From Irineochytrium annulatum (taxonomy: Eukaryota > Chytridiomycota > Chytridiomycetes > Chytridiales > Chytridiaceae), in NCBI GenBank assembly GCA_027600665.1, contig JADGJL010000007.1:62001-126000 (forward strand): DNA of 64,000 nt, read 5' to 3'. The translations under genes were made by a program, and so were the position numbers. Each line of letters begins with the position of its first letter. Positions within the stretch are counted from its first letter, which is position 1. Under the pieces are notes generated by a model, which worked only from the letters and a program-made list of their open reading frames with translations, searched no databases and had not been told where the DNA came from. Positions 1-8,442 of this stretch are shown one piece after another.

Positions 1-167
1 AAAAAGATAATGATACCGGCCAGCAAATAGGCAAGCAGCACGGATGGACCTGCCCATTTGATCGTACTCGCCGATCCCATGAACAAGCCAACACCGATTG
101 TACCTCCGAGTGCAATCAGCTCAACATGGCGGGGCTTTAGCCCTCTAGATAGTTGCTTTGATTCCAA
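1..167 (-). CDS. Amino-acid permease (APC superfamily, AAT family), N-terminal fragment cut by the window edge
   Basis: Only about 55 N-terminal residues are inside the window; the rest lies to the left. The reverse strand opens with TTG at 165-167, preceded six bases upstream by an AAGGGGAG ribosome binding site. The peptide has the family's N-terminal signature: a short cytoplasmic stretch ending in [17 protein letters not shown], a glycine-rich first membrane helix, then the start of a second helix. Proteins of this kind are proton-coupled importers of amino acids at the cytoplasmic membrane. The substrate cannot be read from this fragment. The family call is fairly secure; the specificity is unknown. 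Confidence 0.8.
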   Translation of the reverse strand, partial: MESKQLSRGLKPRHVELIALGGTIGVGLFMGSASTIKWAGPSVLLAYLLAGIIIF

Positions 168-534
168 GCGATTCTCCCCTTTTCTTGTGTACAGCTTCTT
201 GATGTAATTTTTTAATTTTCACATTCACATTAACGCAATGCAGAATTGCTTCACCAAATTGTACGAGATGTGCCGCAGAAATACAACAAGGAATGTGAGG
301 AAACGGATTCACTACACATATAGGTATAGGATAACCGCTTAATGAATATGGCAGACAACTGATTCAACAATTCCTCGCAGTGTTGTGTAATCATAGCGCC
401 AGACTTCCTTTTCCCTGACTCTACAGGGAGGTCACTGGAACCCCTATGGACAGCTCACGTATTGTAACTTTGGGTATTATGCGACTTGTCGTTATCGATC
501 TGCTTGTATAAAATTGATAAATAGGAGGCTTCAC
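168..534. other. Intergenic region between divergent genes
   Basis: These 367 bases separate the permease (leftward) from a small membrane protein (rightward) and must carry both promoters. A short stem-loop, TCCCT/AGGGA at 412-429, has no T-run and is not a terminator. An AGGAGG at 523-528 is the ribosome binding site of the next gene. I see no RNA gene or repeat. Confidence 0.4.
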
Positions 535-900
535 ATGCCTGACTTCTTACTGGTCTTATTTTTGTTTAACCTTTCTCTATTCCTGCTTCATGAAATGGAT
601 GCGATCAGGCGGTCCGAGTGGAAATTGTTTATTGTATTAAAAGATATGAAAGATGATAAAGCCTACAGGTATTTCACCTGGATTCACTTGCCAATGTACA
701 CTATCATCCTCTCTCTGCTCTTTAGCTCCTATCAAACGATTACATTCTGGGTGCTGGATATCTTTTTCATCATACATACCGTGTTGCACTTCTTTTTCGA
801 GAAGCACCCGCACAATGAATTTAAAAATGGATTCTCCAGAACATTCATATATCCAATGGGAATAATTGCTTTAATTCATTTAATATTCCTAATCATCTAA
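535..900 (+). CDS. Small membrane protein, DUF6713-like
   Basis: A 121-residue protein with about four hydrophobic segments (roughly 3-19, 50-65, 69-88, 103-121), so an integral membrane protein. The conserved-looking part is HEMDAIRRSEWK right after the first segment, which I associate with the uncharacterised family DUF6713. An in-frame ATG lies upstream at 514, but AGGAGG at 523-528 sits six bases before the ATG at 535, which decides the start. Function is unknown. It is followed closely by a DUF4003 gene on the same strand. Confidence 0.65.
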   Translation: MPDFLLVLFLFNLSLFLLHEMDAIRRSEWKLFIVLKDMKDDKAYRYFTWIHLPMYTIILSLLFSSYQTITFWVLDIFFIIHTVLHFFFEKHPHNEFKNGFSRTFIYPMGIIALIHLIFLII

Positions 901-963
901 TCTCTCAATGACGGCGGGTTGAAAGACTGACTAAGATATTTTCTTAAAATGGAGGTAAGCCCT

Positions 964-1956
964 ATGCAACAACCTCATGCAGAACGAGTTGAATTATTCG
1001 TTTCCAACACTCAGATCATCAAGAAGTCGTTCAAATGGCAACATGGGATGATTCACCGTCTGGCCGCCCTGCTCTATGCAGCGGAGAATAAAGTTGCTGA
1101 TGCAGAAGCCATACGCCAAAGCCAAGAGTTGATTAAACAAAACACAAAACTCTTCTCTGCCTTCAGAGGTAATTCTGCCATTAGCATTGCTACCATGCTC
1201 TCCCTTACAACGGATGAGAACACAAAGCTGGCAGATACCCTGCATGTCTATGATCTGATGAAAGAGATCAAATTCCGCAACTCGGATTATCTCGTTATTG
1301 CCGCCTATCAGATTGCAACTCAGGTGTCACCCGATCAGTTTCAACCTACGGTGGAGCGAGCAAAATCATTTTATGACGGCATGAAAGCAGAGCACCGCTT
1401 CCTTACTGGGCAGGATGACTACATTTTCGCTGCCATGTTAGCCCTTTCCGATCTCGACGTGCATACTGGTGTGGCACGAATGGAACAACTCTACGGGGAA
1501 TTGAAACCAGAGTTCTCTTTCAGAAACAGTGTGCAGGCGTTAACACAGGTACTCGTTCTTGGAGAGGATACCCCGGATGCAGGGACTCGTGTGATTGCCT
1601 TAAATGAAGCTTTTCGTAAAAGGGATCTCCGAATGGATAAAACGTACACATTACCTTCTCTCGGGTTACTTTCCCTACTGCCCTCGGACAGAGACGCATT
1701 AGTGGATGAAGTCGCGGAGACAAATGACTGGTTACGGACTCAAAAAGGTTTCGGTGCCTGGTCGATCGATAAACAGGAGCTGCTCCTTTTCTCATCCGCG
1801 TTGATAGCCATTCAATATGTGGAGAATCTGCGAAACGGTATGCTAACGACAGCGATCTCAACCAGCATCACGAATATTATCATCGCTCAACAAGCAGCCA
1901 TGGCCGCAGCTGCCGCAGCATCGGCTGCTGCCGCTTCTTCATCATCTTCCAACTAA
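964..1956 (+). CDS. DUF4003 family protein
   Basis: A 330-residue soluble, mostly helical protein without signal peptide or membrane segment, matching the uncharacterised DUF4003 family found in Bacillus and Paenibacillus. GGAGGT at 951-956 is seven bases from the ATG at 964, so the longer frame from 949 is rejected. The C-terminus is low-complexity: a run of alanines followed by a run of serines (last 25 residues), likely a flexible tail. It lies 63 bases after the small membrane-protein gene and may be co-transcribed with it. No biochemical role is known to me. Confidence 0.7.
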   Translation: MQQPHAERVELFVSNTQIIKKSFKWQHGMIHRLAALLYAAENKVADAEAIRQSQELIKQNTKLFSAFRGNSAISIATMLSLTTDENTKLADTLHVYDLMKEIKFRNSDYLVIAAYQIATQVSPDQFQPTVERAKSFYDGMKAEHRFLTGQDDYIFAAMLALSDLDVHTGVARMEQLYGELKPEFSFRNSVQALTQVLVLGEDTPDAGTRVIALNEAFRKRDLRMDKTYTLPSLGLLSLLPSDRDALVDEVAETNDWLRTQKGFGAWSIDKQELLLFSSALIAIQYVENLRNGMLTTAISTSITNIIIAQQAAMAAAAAASAAAASSSSSN

Positions 1957-1990
1957 CAAGGACCAGGTTGCCTTGAATATGAGTTAAAAA

Positions 1991-2028
1991 AAGACCCTCC
2001 CGAGTTCAAGTTCACTCGGAAGGGTCTT
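1991..2028. terminator. Bidirectional terminator between convergent genes
   Basis: A stem of about 15 pairs (AAGACCCTCCCGAGT with ACTCGGAAGGGTCTT, one mismatch) around a small loop. Read leftward it is followed by a long T-run, so it mainly ends the phosphotransferase gene. Read rightward the tail is weaker. Confidence 0.85.
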
Positions 2029-2068
2029 AAAGCATTCATGCATACATCTTAAATAATATTCATCTTCG

Positions 2069-3064
2069 CTATGATACAATCCCCGTATCTCGGAACTCTT
2101 CCAGAAAATCATTCAGCCAATCCTCGCCATAATCCAGAGCTCCCATATCACTTTCGATAAAAGCAACATCCAGACCCATCACCCAGAACCTTCGAGCGAT
2201 AATAAAGAGATCAACCGCCTGTTCATCTGCATCCGTAAACTTCCGAACCGACCGGTATCCTTTCATCAACGCATCCCATAGTCTTTGTTTCTGCCCTGAA
2301 TCACCCGACTGCCGTTTCCGAATTTTCACTTGGGCCAAATCGTAAGCACGCCAGCTTTTGGCTGCCCATTCGAAGTCATAATGGATAAACGAATGCTCCT
2401 GTTGAAATGCATTGTTATTCCCATGCATATCGCCATGGCACAGACCAAAGTCCAGGTCTTGGCTGGTAGTGGCAGCGATGCGTTCTTTTAATGCTGTTGC
2501 AAACGTATGGAGGAATGCTGCTGCTTCATGGTTCTCACCGATATACCGGATGATTCTTTCTAAGGGTTCGTCGATAAGAAATTTCAAATCAAGCTCATAT
2601 CGCGGCAGCCCCACGTTCACCTGATCCATAGCCTTATGCAATTCAGCGGCAGATTGACCAAAGGCGTAACAAGACTCCTCATCCTCCAAGTTGTTCTCCG
2701 TGCCCTCAATATAACTAAACATTACAGCAACCCGTTTGCCTTCTGCCGCCTCCAGCACCGTATATCCAGTCTCATCTCTCTTCTGAATATATTCTCCAAT
2801 ATCGGTATGTTCCGCAGAACCTAGAACGTTCTTGAGTTGAGACAATAACGAAAGCTCATACTGAACATCTTCCTCCGTGATTTCAGTGCGGTAGATCCGG
2901 AGAATATAGATACCACTGGACGTACGAACCCGGTAGGTATCATTCAATCCTCTAAGCCAAAACAAACATTCTTCCCATGTTCCAAGGTCATACTGATTGC
3001 TCAATGCAGACTCCAGATACCTGGGGTTAAGCACTGAACGTAAAGCAGTCGGTTGAATGGACAT
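2069..3064 (-). CDS. Aminoglycoside-phosphotransferase/homoserine-kinase-fold protein (APH family)
   Basis: A 331-residue cytoplasmic protein with the APH fold. The N-lobe (about 30-120) contains an LRIYR strand where the ATP-binding basic residue sits. The C-lobe has the Brenner-type motif HGDMHGNN at 210-217 (D212 the catalytic aspartate) and YDFEW at 229-233, whose aspartate should bind magnesium. Such proteins phosphorylate small hydroxylated molecules or, as in the stress-response kinase SrkA, protein side chains. The substrate cannot be told from sequence and nothing nearby points to antibiotic resistance. AAGGAG lies seven bases before the ATG. Confidence 0.75.
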   Translation of the reverse strand: MSIQPTALRSVLNPRYLESALSNQYDLGTWEECLFWLRGLNDTYRVRTSSGIYILRIYRTEITEEDVQYELSLLSQLKNVLGSAEHTDIGEYIQKRDETGYTVLEAAEGKRVAVMFSYIEGTENNLEDEESCYAFGQSAAELHKAMDQVNVGLPRYELDLKFLIDEPLERIIRYIGENHEAAAFLHTFATALKERIAATTSQDLDFGLCHGDMHGNNNAFQQEHSFIHYDFEWAAKSWRAYDLAQVKIRKRQSGDSGQKQRLWDALMKGYRSVRKFTDADEQAVDLFIIARRFWVMGLDVAFIESDMGALDYGEDWLNDFLEEFRDTGIVS

Positions 3065-3093
3065 ATGTATACTCCTTCACTCTGAAATGATAT

Positions 3094-4682
3094 TTAGTTC
3101 AACTTAACACCGAAACCGAGCTGACCCAGTTCATTACGATATCCTGCAAGCCACAACTTGCCACCCGATACCCAGTACATGTTACTCTTACTTGTTTCAA
3201 TGAGCGTCACATTCTGGTACGAACGTTGAGCTTCCTTTGTATCGGCATATACGATCGTGCCCGCATTATACCCCATGAAGAGCATCTCATTTTTGTCGGT
3301 AATCACTAGGGCTCCGTTATCCGCAGCAGATATGGACTTGTACACCAAATCTTCCTGAGGGTAGTAATATCCTGTTTTCGTAATCCGAATGGGTCCCCTG
3401 TTAATCATGATTGGCTTATACATCTTCTGAGTCACATTGAAGCCCAATTGGCGTGAAGAATTGCTACCCCAAGCCCATAGATTTCCTTTTTGATCAATTG
3501 CGATGAGGTACGGATTGTTCGCTCCTGAGGAAGAAATCTGCCGTATGTTCTTGAATCCTTGAATAGGTGTTGCTATCGTTTCGGTTTCTTTCATATTCGT
3601 GTCCCAGAACCAGACCGTACCATCCTTTTTCACAGCGTAAGCTCGATTCAGATCACCAATGGTTACATCAATAACACCTGTAATCCCAATTTTCCTCGAA
3701 TGATTTTTCAGAAGTTTCATACCTGTACCTGGAGCCCCACCAAGTTGATACACATTACCTGAATGAGTTAACAACACAACCCCGTTACTATAAACATCCA
3801 TCTTTTTGATTGCTTCAGGTACAAGAGTAACCTTCTGAGGTGTTCCAGTTTTCGTTTGAATGCCTAAATAGTTCAGATCACCCCAGCCAAACAGTTCCCC
3901 TTGCTTGGTTAAATACAGTGAAAAGCGATCTCCCGCTCCGACTTGGCTAACGTTAGATACCTTGTTGATTTTCGTAACAGGCAGTACTGGATAAATACTA
4001 TTGTTAAGTTCATTATGTAAATTATCTCCCCAACCATATAACGTACCGTCAGCGGTAAGAGCAATAACATGCGTATCACTTGCTGCTACTGATATCGGTT
4101 TAACCACTTGTTTGATCTGTTTTGCAAAATGCACATCGGGTGCAGCGCTGCCTACTCCATATTGGGAATAATCAATGATCACCTTTGTTTGCGGGGTATA
4201 GTCGTCCTTATATTTATCATATTCTCCCTCGGGGAGATGATCAGGATCTACATAGTAAATATTCGTATCCACCTTCGGCACGGGCAAAGGATAGTCCGGG
4301 GAGATACTGGATTCCTTTCCTCGTTCATCATAGAAGGATATTGTAATGGAATTTCGCTGTACCTGTGCAGCATCTATGGGAATAGTAGTCACGGCAAAAT
4401 ATCCATTTTTATTCGCTGGCACCGTTGTTTCAAACAAGATAACGCGCTTATACTCTTTCTTCTTCCCAACGATGACAAAATCTCCTGTACTCACTCGTAA
4501 GCTAACTTTTTCATTTTTGGAATTATAGCCTACCCCTTCAATAAAATGCTGCCATCCTCGTTCGGTGTATATCGGTAGCTTGCTATCGGCCCTTCCTCAG
4601 CATACGTGGGTTCAATGAATACCAGGGAAGACATCACTAGCGCAATCGTCAGGCAAACGGTGAACCATTTTCGGTAGAACAC
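3094..4682 (-). pseudogene. Secreted RCC1-repeat (beta-propeller) protein, frameshifted near the signal peptide
   Basis: The open frame from about 4590 down to 3094 encodes repeats of the RCC1 type (GTLYGWGDN, GELFGWGD, GNLWAWGSN), each a blade of a seven-bladed propeller, preceded by an Ig-like segment of about 100 residues. In another frame just upstream, a GTG at 4682 behind AAGGAAGG begins a clear signal peptide (MFYRKWFTVCL... ending PTYA). The two frames join if one G is restored in the GGG run on the reverse strand at 4590-4592: the signal peptide frame otherwise stops within 25 codons, and the body frame has a stop just upstream of the join. The full product would be about 529 residues and exported. 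It is either a genuine pseudogene, a phase-variable G tract, or a sequencing error. Confidence 0.75.
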
Positions 4683-4789
4683 ATTATTCCCTTCCTTCTT
4701 TATTAATATATTCTTAATATATCGTACATAGGAATTTATTGGAATGATATCTAGACCCTCTATAAATTAATCTTATGAAAAATAAAAAA

Positions 4790-4819
4790 AGACGTGAGCG
4801 CACACTGCTCCCACGTCTG
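4790..4819 (-). terminator. Rho-independent terminator after the SulP gene
   Basis: Read on the minus strand, GACGTGGGAGC pairs with GCTCACGTC around a short loop and is followed by seven T residues. It lies about 100 bases after the transporter's stop codon. Confidence 0.8.
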
Positions 4820-4914
4820 AAATTTGCCTGATGGGTGGAACCTTTTTTCAAAATGTCGATCTTACGGCCTATATTTATAATCAAAGTTCATTTTAACACG
4901 CACTCTTTTGGTGA

Positions 4915-6690
4915 TCATACAGGGTTATTTGCATTGGCCCGCTTTCCCGTCTTCAGCCGGTTCATACGCTCTGGATCGGTTCCAGCGCTCGACAATACAG
5001 CACATTCACGAAAGGCAAAATGTTTGCACCCCTTACACTTCTCCTCGTTCAACTGCTGTAACGCATAATTAATGGCTTCCCCAGTATGTTCAAACCGATG
5101 TGCAGGATTTAAACGCTCTAACAGACCTGTTCGTTTCAACATCTCAAGTGGCTGCTCCTGTATGCCCGATAACAATACAATCCCGCCCGACCGTTCAAAA
5201 TGCTTGATTAAACTCGCCAGGTTAGCCTCGCCTGTTGTATCCATAAAGGGTACCTTACCCATGCGCAACAGCAAAATGCCCGGTCGACGATGAATGGAAT
5301 CCATGACCGACTTCTCGAACATATCTGCCGCACCAAAAAATAAAGGTCCTTCAATCGTATATAAGCTGATCTGCGGACAGTCATGTCCTTCCCGAACCAT
5401 GTGGGCCATGACTTTCTCATGTTTATGCTCGGGATCGGGCAGTACTTTGGCAACCTTCAACATCTCACTCATCCGCTTAACGAATAAAACAACAGCCAGA
5501 ATCAACCCCACCTCTACAGCTGTCGTTAAACTTGTAAATACAGTAAGCAAAAAGGTAATGAGCAGAACGAGTGAATCGCTCGTTTTGGTTCTCATGACAT
5601 GCATGAAGGATCTCCGTTCACTCATGTTCCAAGCCACCAGCATCAGAACGGGAGCCATACTCGCAAGAGGAATGTGAGATGCGTATGGCGCAAAGAGAAC
5701 AAGTACCAGCAAAACCACCACACCGTGAATCACGCCAGACCATGGCGATACTGCGCCGGATTTGATATTTGTTGCTGTACGCGCAATCGCTCCTGTTGCA
5801 GGAATGCCCCCAAATAGCGGCGTCACCATATTAGCAATTCCCTGCCCAATCAACTCCCGATTGCTGTTATGTCGACTTCCGGTCATGCCATCGGCAACCA
5901 CAGCTGACAGCAACGACTCAATGCCACCCAGCATGGCAATGACAAAAGCGGGTTGCAGCAAGTTCATGATACGTTCCCAAGTGATCTCCGGCACATGAAA
6001 CTGAGGCAAGGCGTTAGGTATGGCGCCAAAGGACGAACCGATCGTAGCCACCTGCCCTTCAAAAAAGAACGCTGCGACGACCGTCGAAAGAATCAGTCCC
6101 ACCAGTGATGCAGGAACCTTCGGTGCAAACTTGGGCAAAAGCAGAAGAACAGCCAGACAGATTCCAGCTGTAAGCACACTGTATATATTAACTGTCGAGA
6201 TATGCATCCCAATTTCTTTCATATTGGACCAGAAGTCCTCATGCTTCTCGATGCCACGAAGTCCCAGGAAGTTCGTAATCTGTCCGCTAAAAATAATAAC
6301 GGCGATTCCTGCCGTGAAACCGATTGTCACCGGCCTGGGAATGAACTTGATTAATGCCCCAAGCTTGAATACGCCCATAAGAACAAGCATCAAACCAGCC
6401 ATCATTCCCGCGATCAACAGATTCTCATATCCATACTGCATCACAATGGCAAATAGAATCGGAATGAATGCACCCGTTGGCCCGCCAATCTGGAACTTGG
6501 ACCCACCCAGCAAGGAAATGAGAATCCCTGCGATTATTGTGGTATACAATCCATACTCCGGTTTGACCCCGGAAGCGATGGCAAAGGCCATACCGAGTGG
6601 AATTGCAATAATACCTACAATCAGCCCCGATAACAGATCCTTGCGAAAAGCGGCAGCATTGTAACCTGCATATCTCCCCATCCATCTCAT
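4915..6690 (-). CDS. SulP-family anion transporter with C-terminal STAS domain
   Basis: A 591-residue inner-membrane protein. Residues about 15-400 form the many-helix SulP core, starting with the conserved DLLSGLIVGIIAIPLGMAFA region and the GGPTGAF motif. Residues about 430-550 form a cytoplasmic STAS domain. SulP proteins carry sulfate, bicarbonate or other anions; the substrate here is not readable. After STAS there is a cysteine cluster (CKGCKHFAFREC), which could bind metal. An ATG at 6714 lacks a ribosome binding site, whereas AGAAGG at 6700-6705 is nine bases from the ATG at 6690, so I prefer 6690. It lies downstream of an ArsR regulator on the same strand but behind a terminator, so probably has its own promoter. 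Confidence 0.88.
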   Translation of the reverse strand: MRWMGRYAGYNAAAFRKDLLSGLIVGIIAIPLGMAFAIASGVKPEYGLYTTIIAGILISLLGGSKFQIGGPTGAFIPILFAIVMQYGYENLLIAGMMAGLMLVLMGVFKLGALIKFIPRPVTIGFTAGIAVIIFSGQITNFLGLRGIEKHEDFWSNMKEIGMHISTVNIYSVLTAGICLAVLLLLPKFAPKVPASLVGLILSTVVAAFFFEGQVATIGSSFGAIPNALPQFHVPEITWERIMNLLQPAFVIAMLGGIESLLSAVVADGMTGSRHNSNRELIGQGIANMVTPLFGGIPATGAIARTATNIKSGAVSPWSGVIHGVVVLLVLVLFAPYASHIPLASMAPVLMLVAWNMSERRSFMHVMRTKTSDSLVLLITFLLTVFTSLTTAVEVGLILAVVLFVKRMSEMLKVAKVLPDPEHKHEKVMAHMVREGHDCPQISLYTIEGPLFFGAADMFEKSVMDSIHRRPGILLLRMGKVPFMDTTGEANLASLIKHFERSGGIVLLSGIQEQPLEMLKRTGLLERLNPAHRFEHTGEAINYALQQLNEEKCKGCKHFAFRECAVLSSAGTDPERMNRLKTGKRANANNPV

Positions 6691-6714
6691 GTACAAAAAC
6701 CTTCTTTTCTTCAT

Positions 6715-6734
6715 ATATTTAAATATTTGAATAT
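6715..6734. promoter_or_regulatory. AT-rich palindrome, candidate ArsR operator
   Basis: A 20-bp inverted repeat of the form ATATTnAAATATTTnAATAT lies just upstream of the SulP ribosome binding site. Length and AT-rich symmetry resemble operators of the ArsR/SmtB family, and an ArsR regulator gene is the next gene upstream. Assignment by position and symmetry only. Confidence 0.5.
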
Positions 6735-6801
6735 AAACAAAAGACTACTCCCCCGCACACATCCTGTCAATCGGATTGCACACCATTTCCGGCAGGAGAC
6801 T

Positions 6802-6857
6802 AACACAAAAAACAAGAACCTCCGGTGATGACACCCAGTTGCTCTTGTTTGTTGTGT
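6802..6857 (-). terminator. Terminator between arsR-type gene and SulP gene
   Basis: On the minus strand the arms AACAAGA and TCTTGTT (6811-6849) enclose a second small stem (GGTG/CACC) and are followed by six T residues. The flanking ACACAA/TTGTGT extends the stem. It should end or attenuate the regulator transcript before the transporter. Confidence 0.65.
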
Positions 6858-7186
6858 CAGGACTCTTTACGAATGTCTTCCAACATGGAAATGGCATCAA
6901 CCAGATGATTGTCAAAAATCTGTTTAGTGACTGCCAGCAAGTCCTTAATCAGCGGATCACGCAGCGAATAGGTGACCGTTGTGCCTTCTTTGATTCCCTG
7001 GACAACATTTTTGCTGCGCAGTACAGCCAGTTGTTGTGAAACAGCAGAGCCTTCCGATCCCAGAATGCTTTGCAGTTCATTCACGTTCTTGGCTCCTTCA
7101 CTCAGCAGCTCCAGAATCTGAATCCGCATCGGGTGTGCCAACGCTTTGAAAAAATCCGCTTTAAACTGTTGTATGCTTTGATTCAT
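6857..7186 (-). CDS. ArsR/SmtB-family transcriptional regulator
   Basis: A 109-residue winged-helix DNA-binding protein. The family hallmark KALAHPMRIQILELL is at residues 14-28, and the recognition region (NVNELQSILGSEGSAVSQQLAVLR) follows. It has no cysteine at all, so it is not a thiol-based metal or redox sensor of the CadC or SqrR kind; the signal is unknown. It lies immediately upstream of the SulP anion transporter on the same strand and most likely controls it and itself. AAGGGG precedes the ATG. Confidence 0.85.
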   Translation of the reverse strand: MNQSIQQFKADFFKALAHPMRIQILELLSEGAKNVNELQSILGSEGSAVSQQLAVLRSKNVVQGIKEGTTVTYSLRDPLIKDLLAVTKQIFDNHLVDAISMLEDIRKES

Positions 7187-7383
7187 ACGCTATGCCCCTT
7201 CAATCGAACTTTTGAAGATGCAAATATCATAACATAGAACGGATACCATGCTTTAATCTAACCATAAACGGTTCGATGGAAAAATTAAGATTGACCTTGC
7301 AGTACACTTCAACCTTTATACTTTATTTATATTCTTCTTCACAGATCTTATATCTGAACTCCATCAGGAAGGGTGATTCCTCA

Positions 7384-8328
7384 ATGAATATGTATATCCA
7401 TAATCATAAACGCTCGTTGACGAGTTTTCTATTCGAGAAATATATCGCAACGTTAGATACCAAAAAGAATTTTTCAACACGCGAGCTTACTCGCAAACAT
7501 CTGGATCATATGGGCTTGGAAAACATTAAACCCTATACCTTGGCTAAAACAAAATGGTCATCTTCCATCAAAGAACGCTCCCATGAAGACATGCAGGTAT
7601 TCACATTAAACGATCAGCATTCCCGTGAACAGAGGGTCATTCTCTACATTCATGGCGGGGCGCATACACACCAGCCGCTGTCTTTACACTGGAAATTCAT
7701 GGACCGCATGGCTCAGGCTCTGAATGCCAAGGTGGTTGCTCCCATCTATCCAAAGGTTCCTCATTTTAACTATCAGCACACGTATCCGAAACTGCTCAAT
7801 CTATATCGGGATTTGCTCGCCTCTGTGGACGACCCGGCACAACTCACCATTATGGGGGATTCCGCAGGAGGCAACATATCCCTAGCCTTGGCCCATTATC
7901 TGAAAATGCATGATCTCTCGCAGCCCAAAGATATCATCTTGTTATCACCTTGTGTGGATATGGTGCTGGACAATCCGGTCATATTTGAATACGAGACCCG
8001 TGACCCGATGCTCGCTGTGGAAGGATATGATGTCATCCGGCGAATCTGGGCAGCTGATAAACCTCTAAATGACCCGTTAATCAGTCCAATCTACGGAGAT
8101 TTCGCCGGCCTTGGTAGAATCAGCATCTTTATCGGAACTCACGAAGGTTTGTTTCCTGATAATATGAAGCTCGACAAGCTGCTGACGGATCAGAAAATCG
8201 ATCACCAAACGTACGTTTATCCCAAAATGAATCATGTCTTCGTCCTCTATCCGATTCCGGAAGCCAGGGATGCTCAGCGTAAAATTGTTAACATCATAAA
8301 AAACTCAGCACATGAAGCTGGACAATAA
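7384..8328 (+). CDS. Alpha/beta-hydrolase (hormone-sensitive-lipase-like, esterase family)
   Basis: A 314-residue cytoplasmic hydrolase. HGGA at 90-93 forms the oxyanion hole of the hormone-sensitive-lipase group, and GDSAGG at 158-163 holds the nucleophile S160. The acid and histidine members are expected near DPMLAVEGYD and in KMNHVF near the C-terminus. Such enzymes hydrolyse short-chain esters. The open frame extends upstream to 7276, but that part is AT-rich. The ATG at 7384 follows AGGAAGGGTGAT with good spacing and decides the start. It is a single-gene unit, transcribed away from the ArsR gene. Confidence 0.85.
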   Translation: MNMYIHNHKRSLTSFLFEKYIATLDTKKNFSTRELTRKHLDHMGLENIKPYTLAKTKWSSSIKERSHEDMQVFTLNDQHSREQRVILYIHGGAHTHQPLSLHWKFMDRMAQALNAKVVAPIYPKVPHFNYQHTYPKLLNLYRDLLASVDDPAQLTIMGDSAGGNISLALAHYLKMHDLSQPKDIILLSPCVDMVLDNPVIFEYETRDPMLAVEGYDVIRRIWAADKPLNDPLISPIYGDFAGLGRISIFIGTHEGLFPDNMKLDKLLTDQKIDHQTYVYPKMNHVFVLYPIPEARDAQRKIVNIIKNSAHEAGQ

Positions 8329-8380
8329 ACTGTAACGCGGCCCCACTCCCCACAGTTTTCGCTTAAACAAAAAGAAAAAA

Positions 8381-8418
8381 AAGCTCAATCCCTGGACTAC
8401 CGCCACCGGATTGAGCTT
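8381..8418. terminator. Terminator shared by convergent genes
   Basis: AAGCTCAATCC pairs with GGATTGAGCTT around a 16-base loop. Leftward reading ends in eight T residues, so it chiefly terminates the GH43 operon; the other direction is weaker. Confidence 0.8.
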
Positions 8419-8442
8419 ACTTGCTGTTATTCTGTCATCTAA

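Noticed and set aside
1860..1956. Alanine/serine-rich end of the DUF4003 gene considered as a frameshift artefact.
   Set aside because: The frame is open to a normal stop and codons vary, which fits a genuine low-complexity tail.
6020..6664. A 214-residue open frame on the plus strand inside the SulP gene.
   Set aside because: It lies wholly antisense to the well-supported transporter, has no ribosome binding site and a composition typical of reverse-strand reading.
7276..7383. N-terminal extension of the alpha/beta hydrolase with a hydrophobic stretch that could pass for a signal peptide.
   Set aside because: AT-rich upstream DNA; the good ribosome binding site serves the ATG at 7384.
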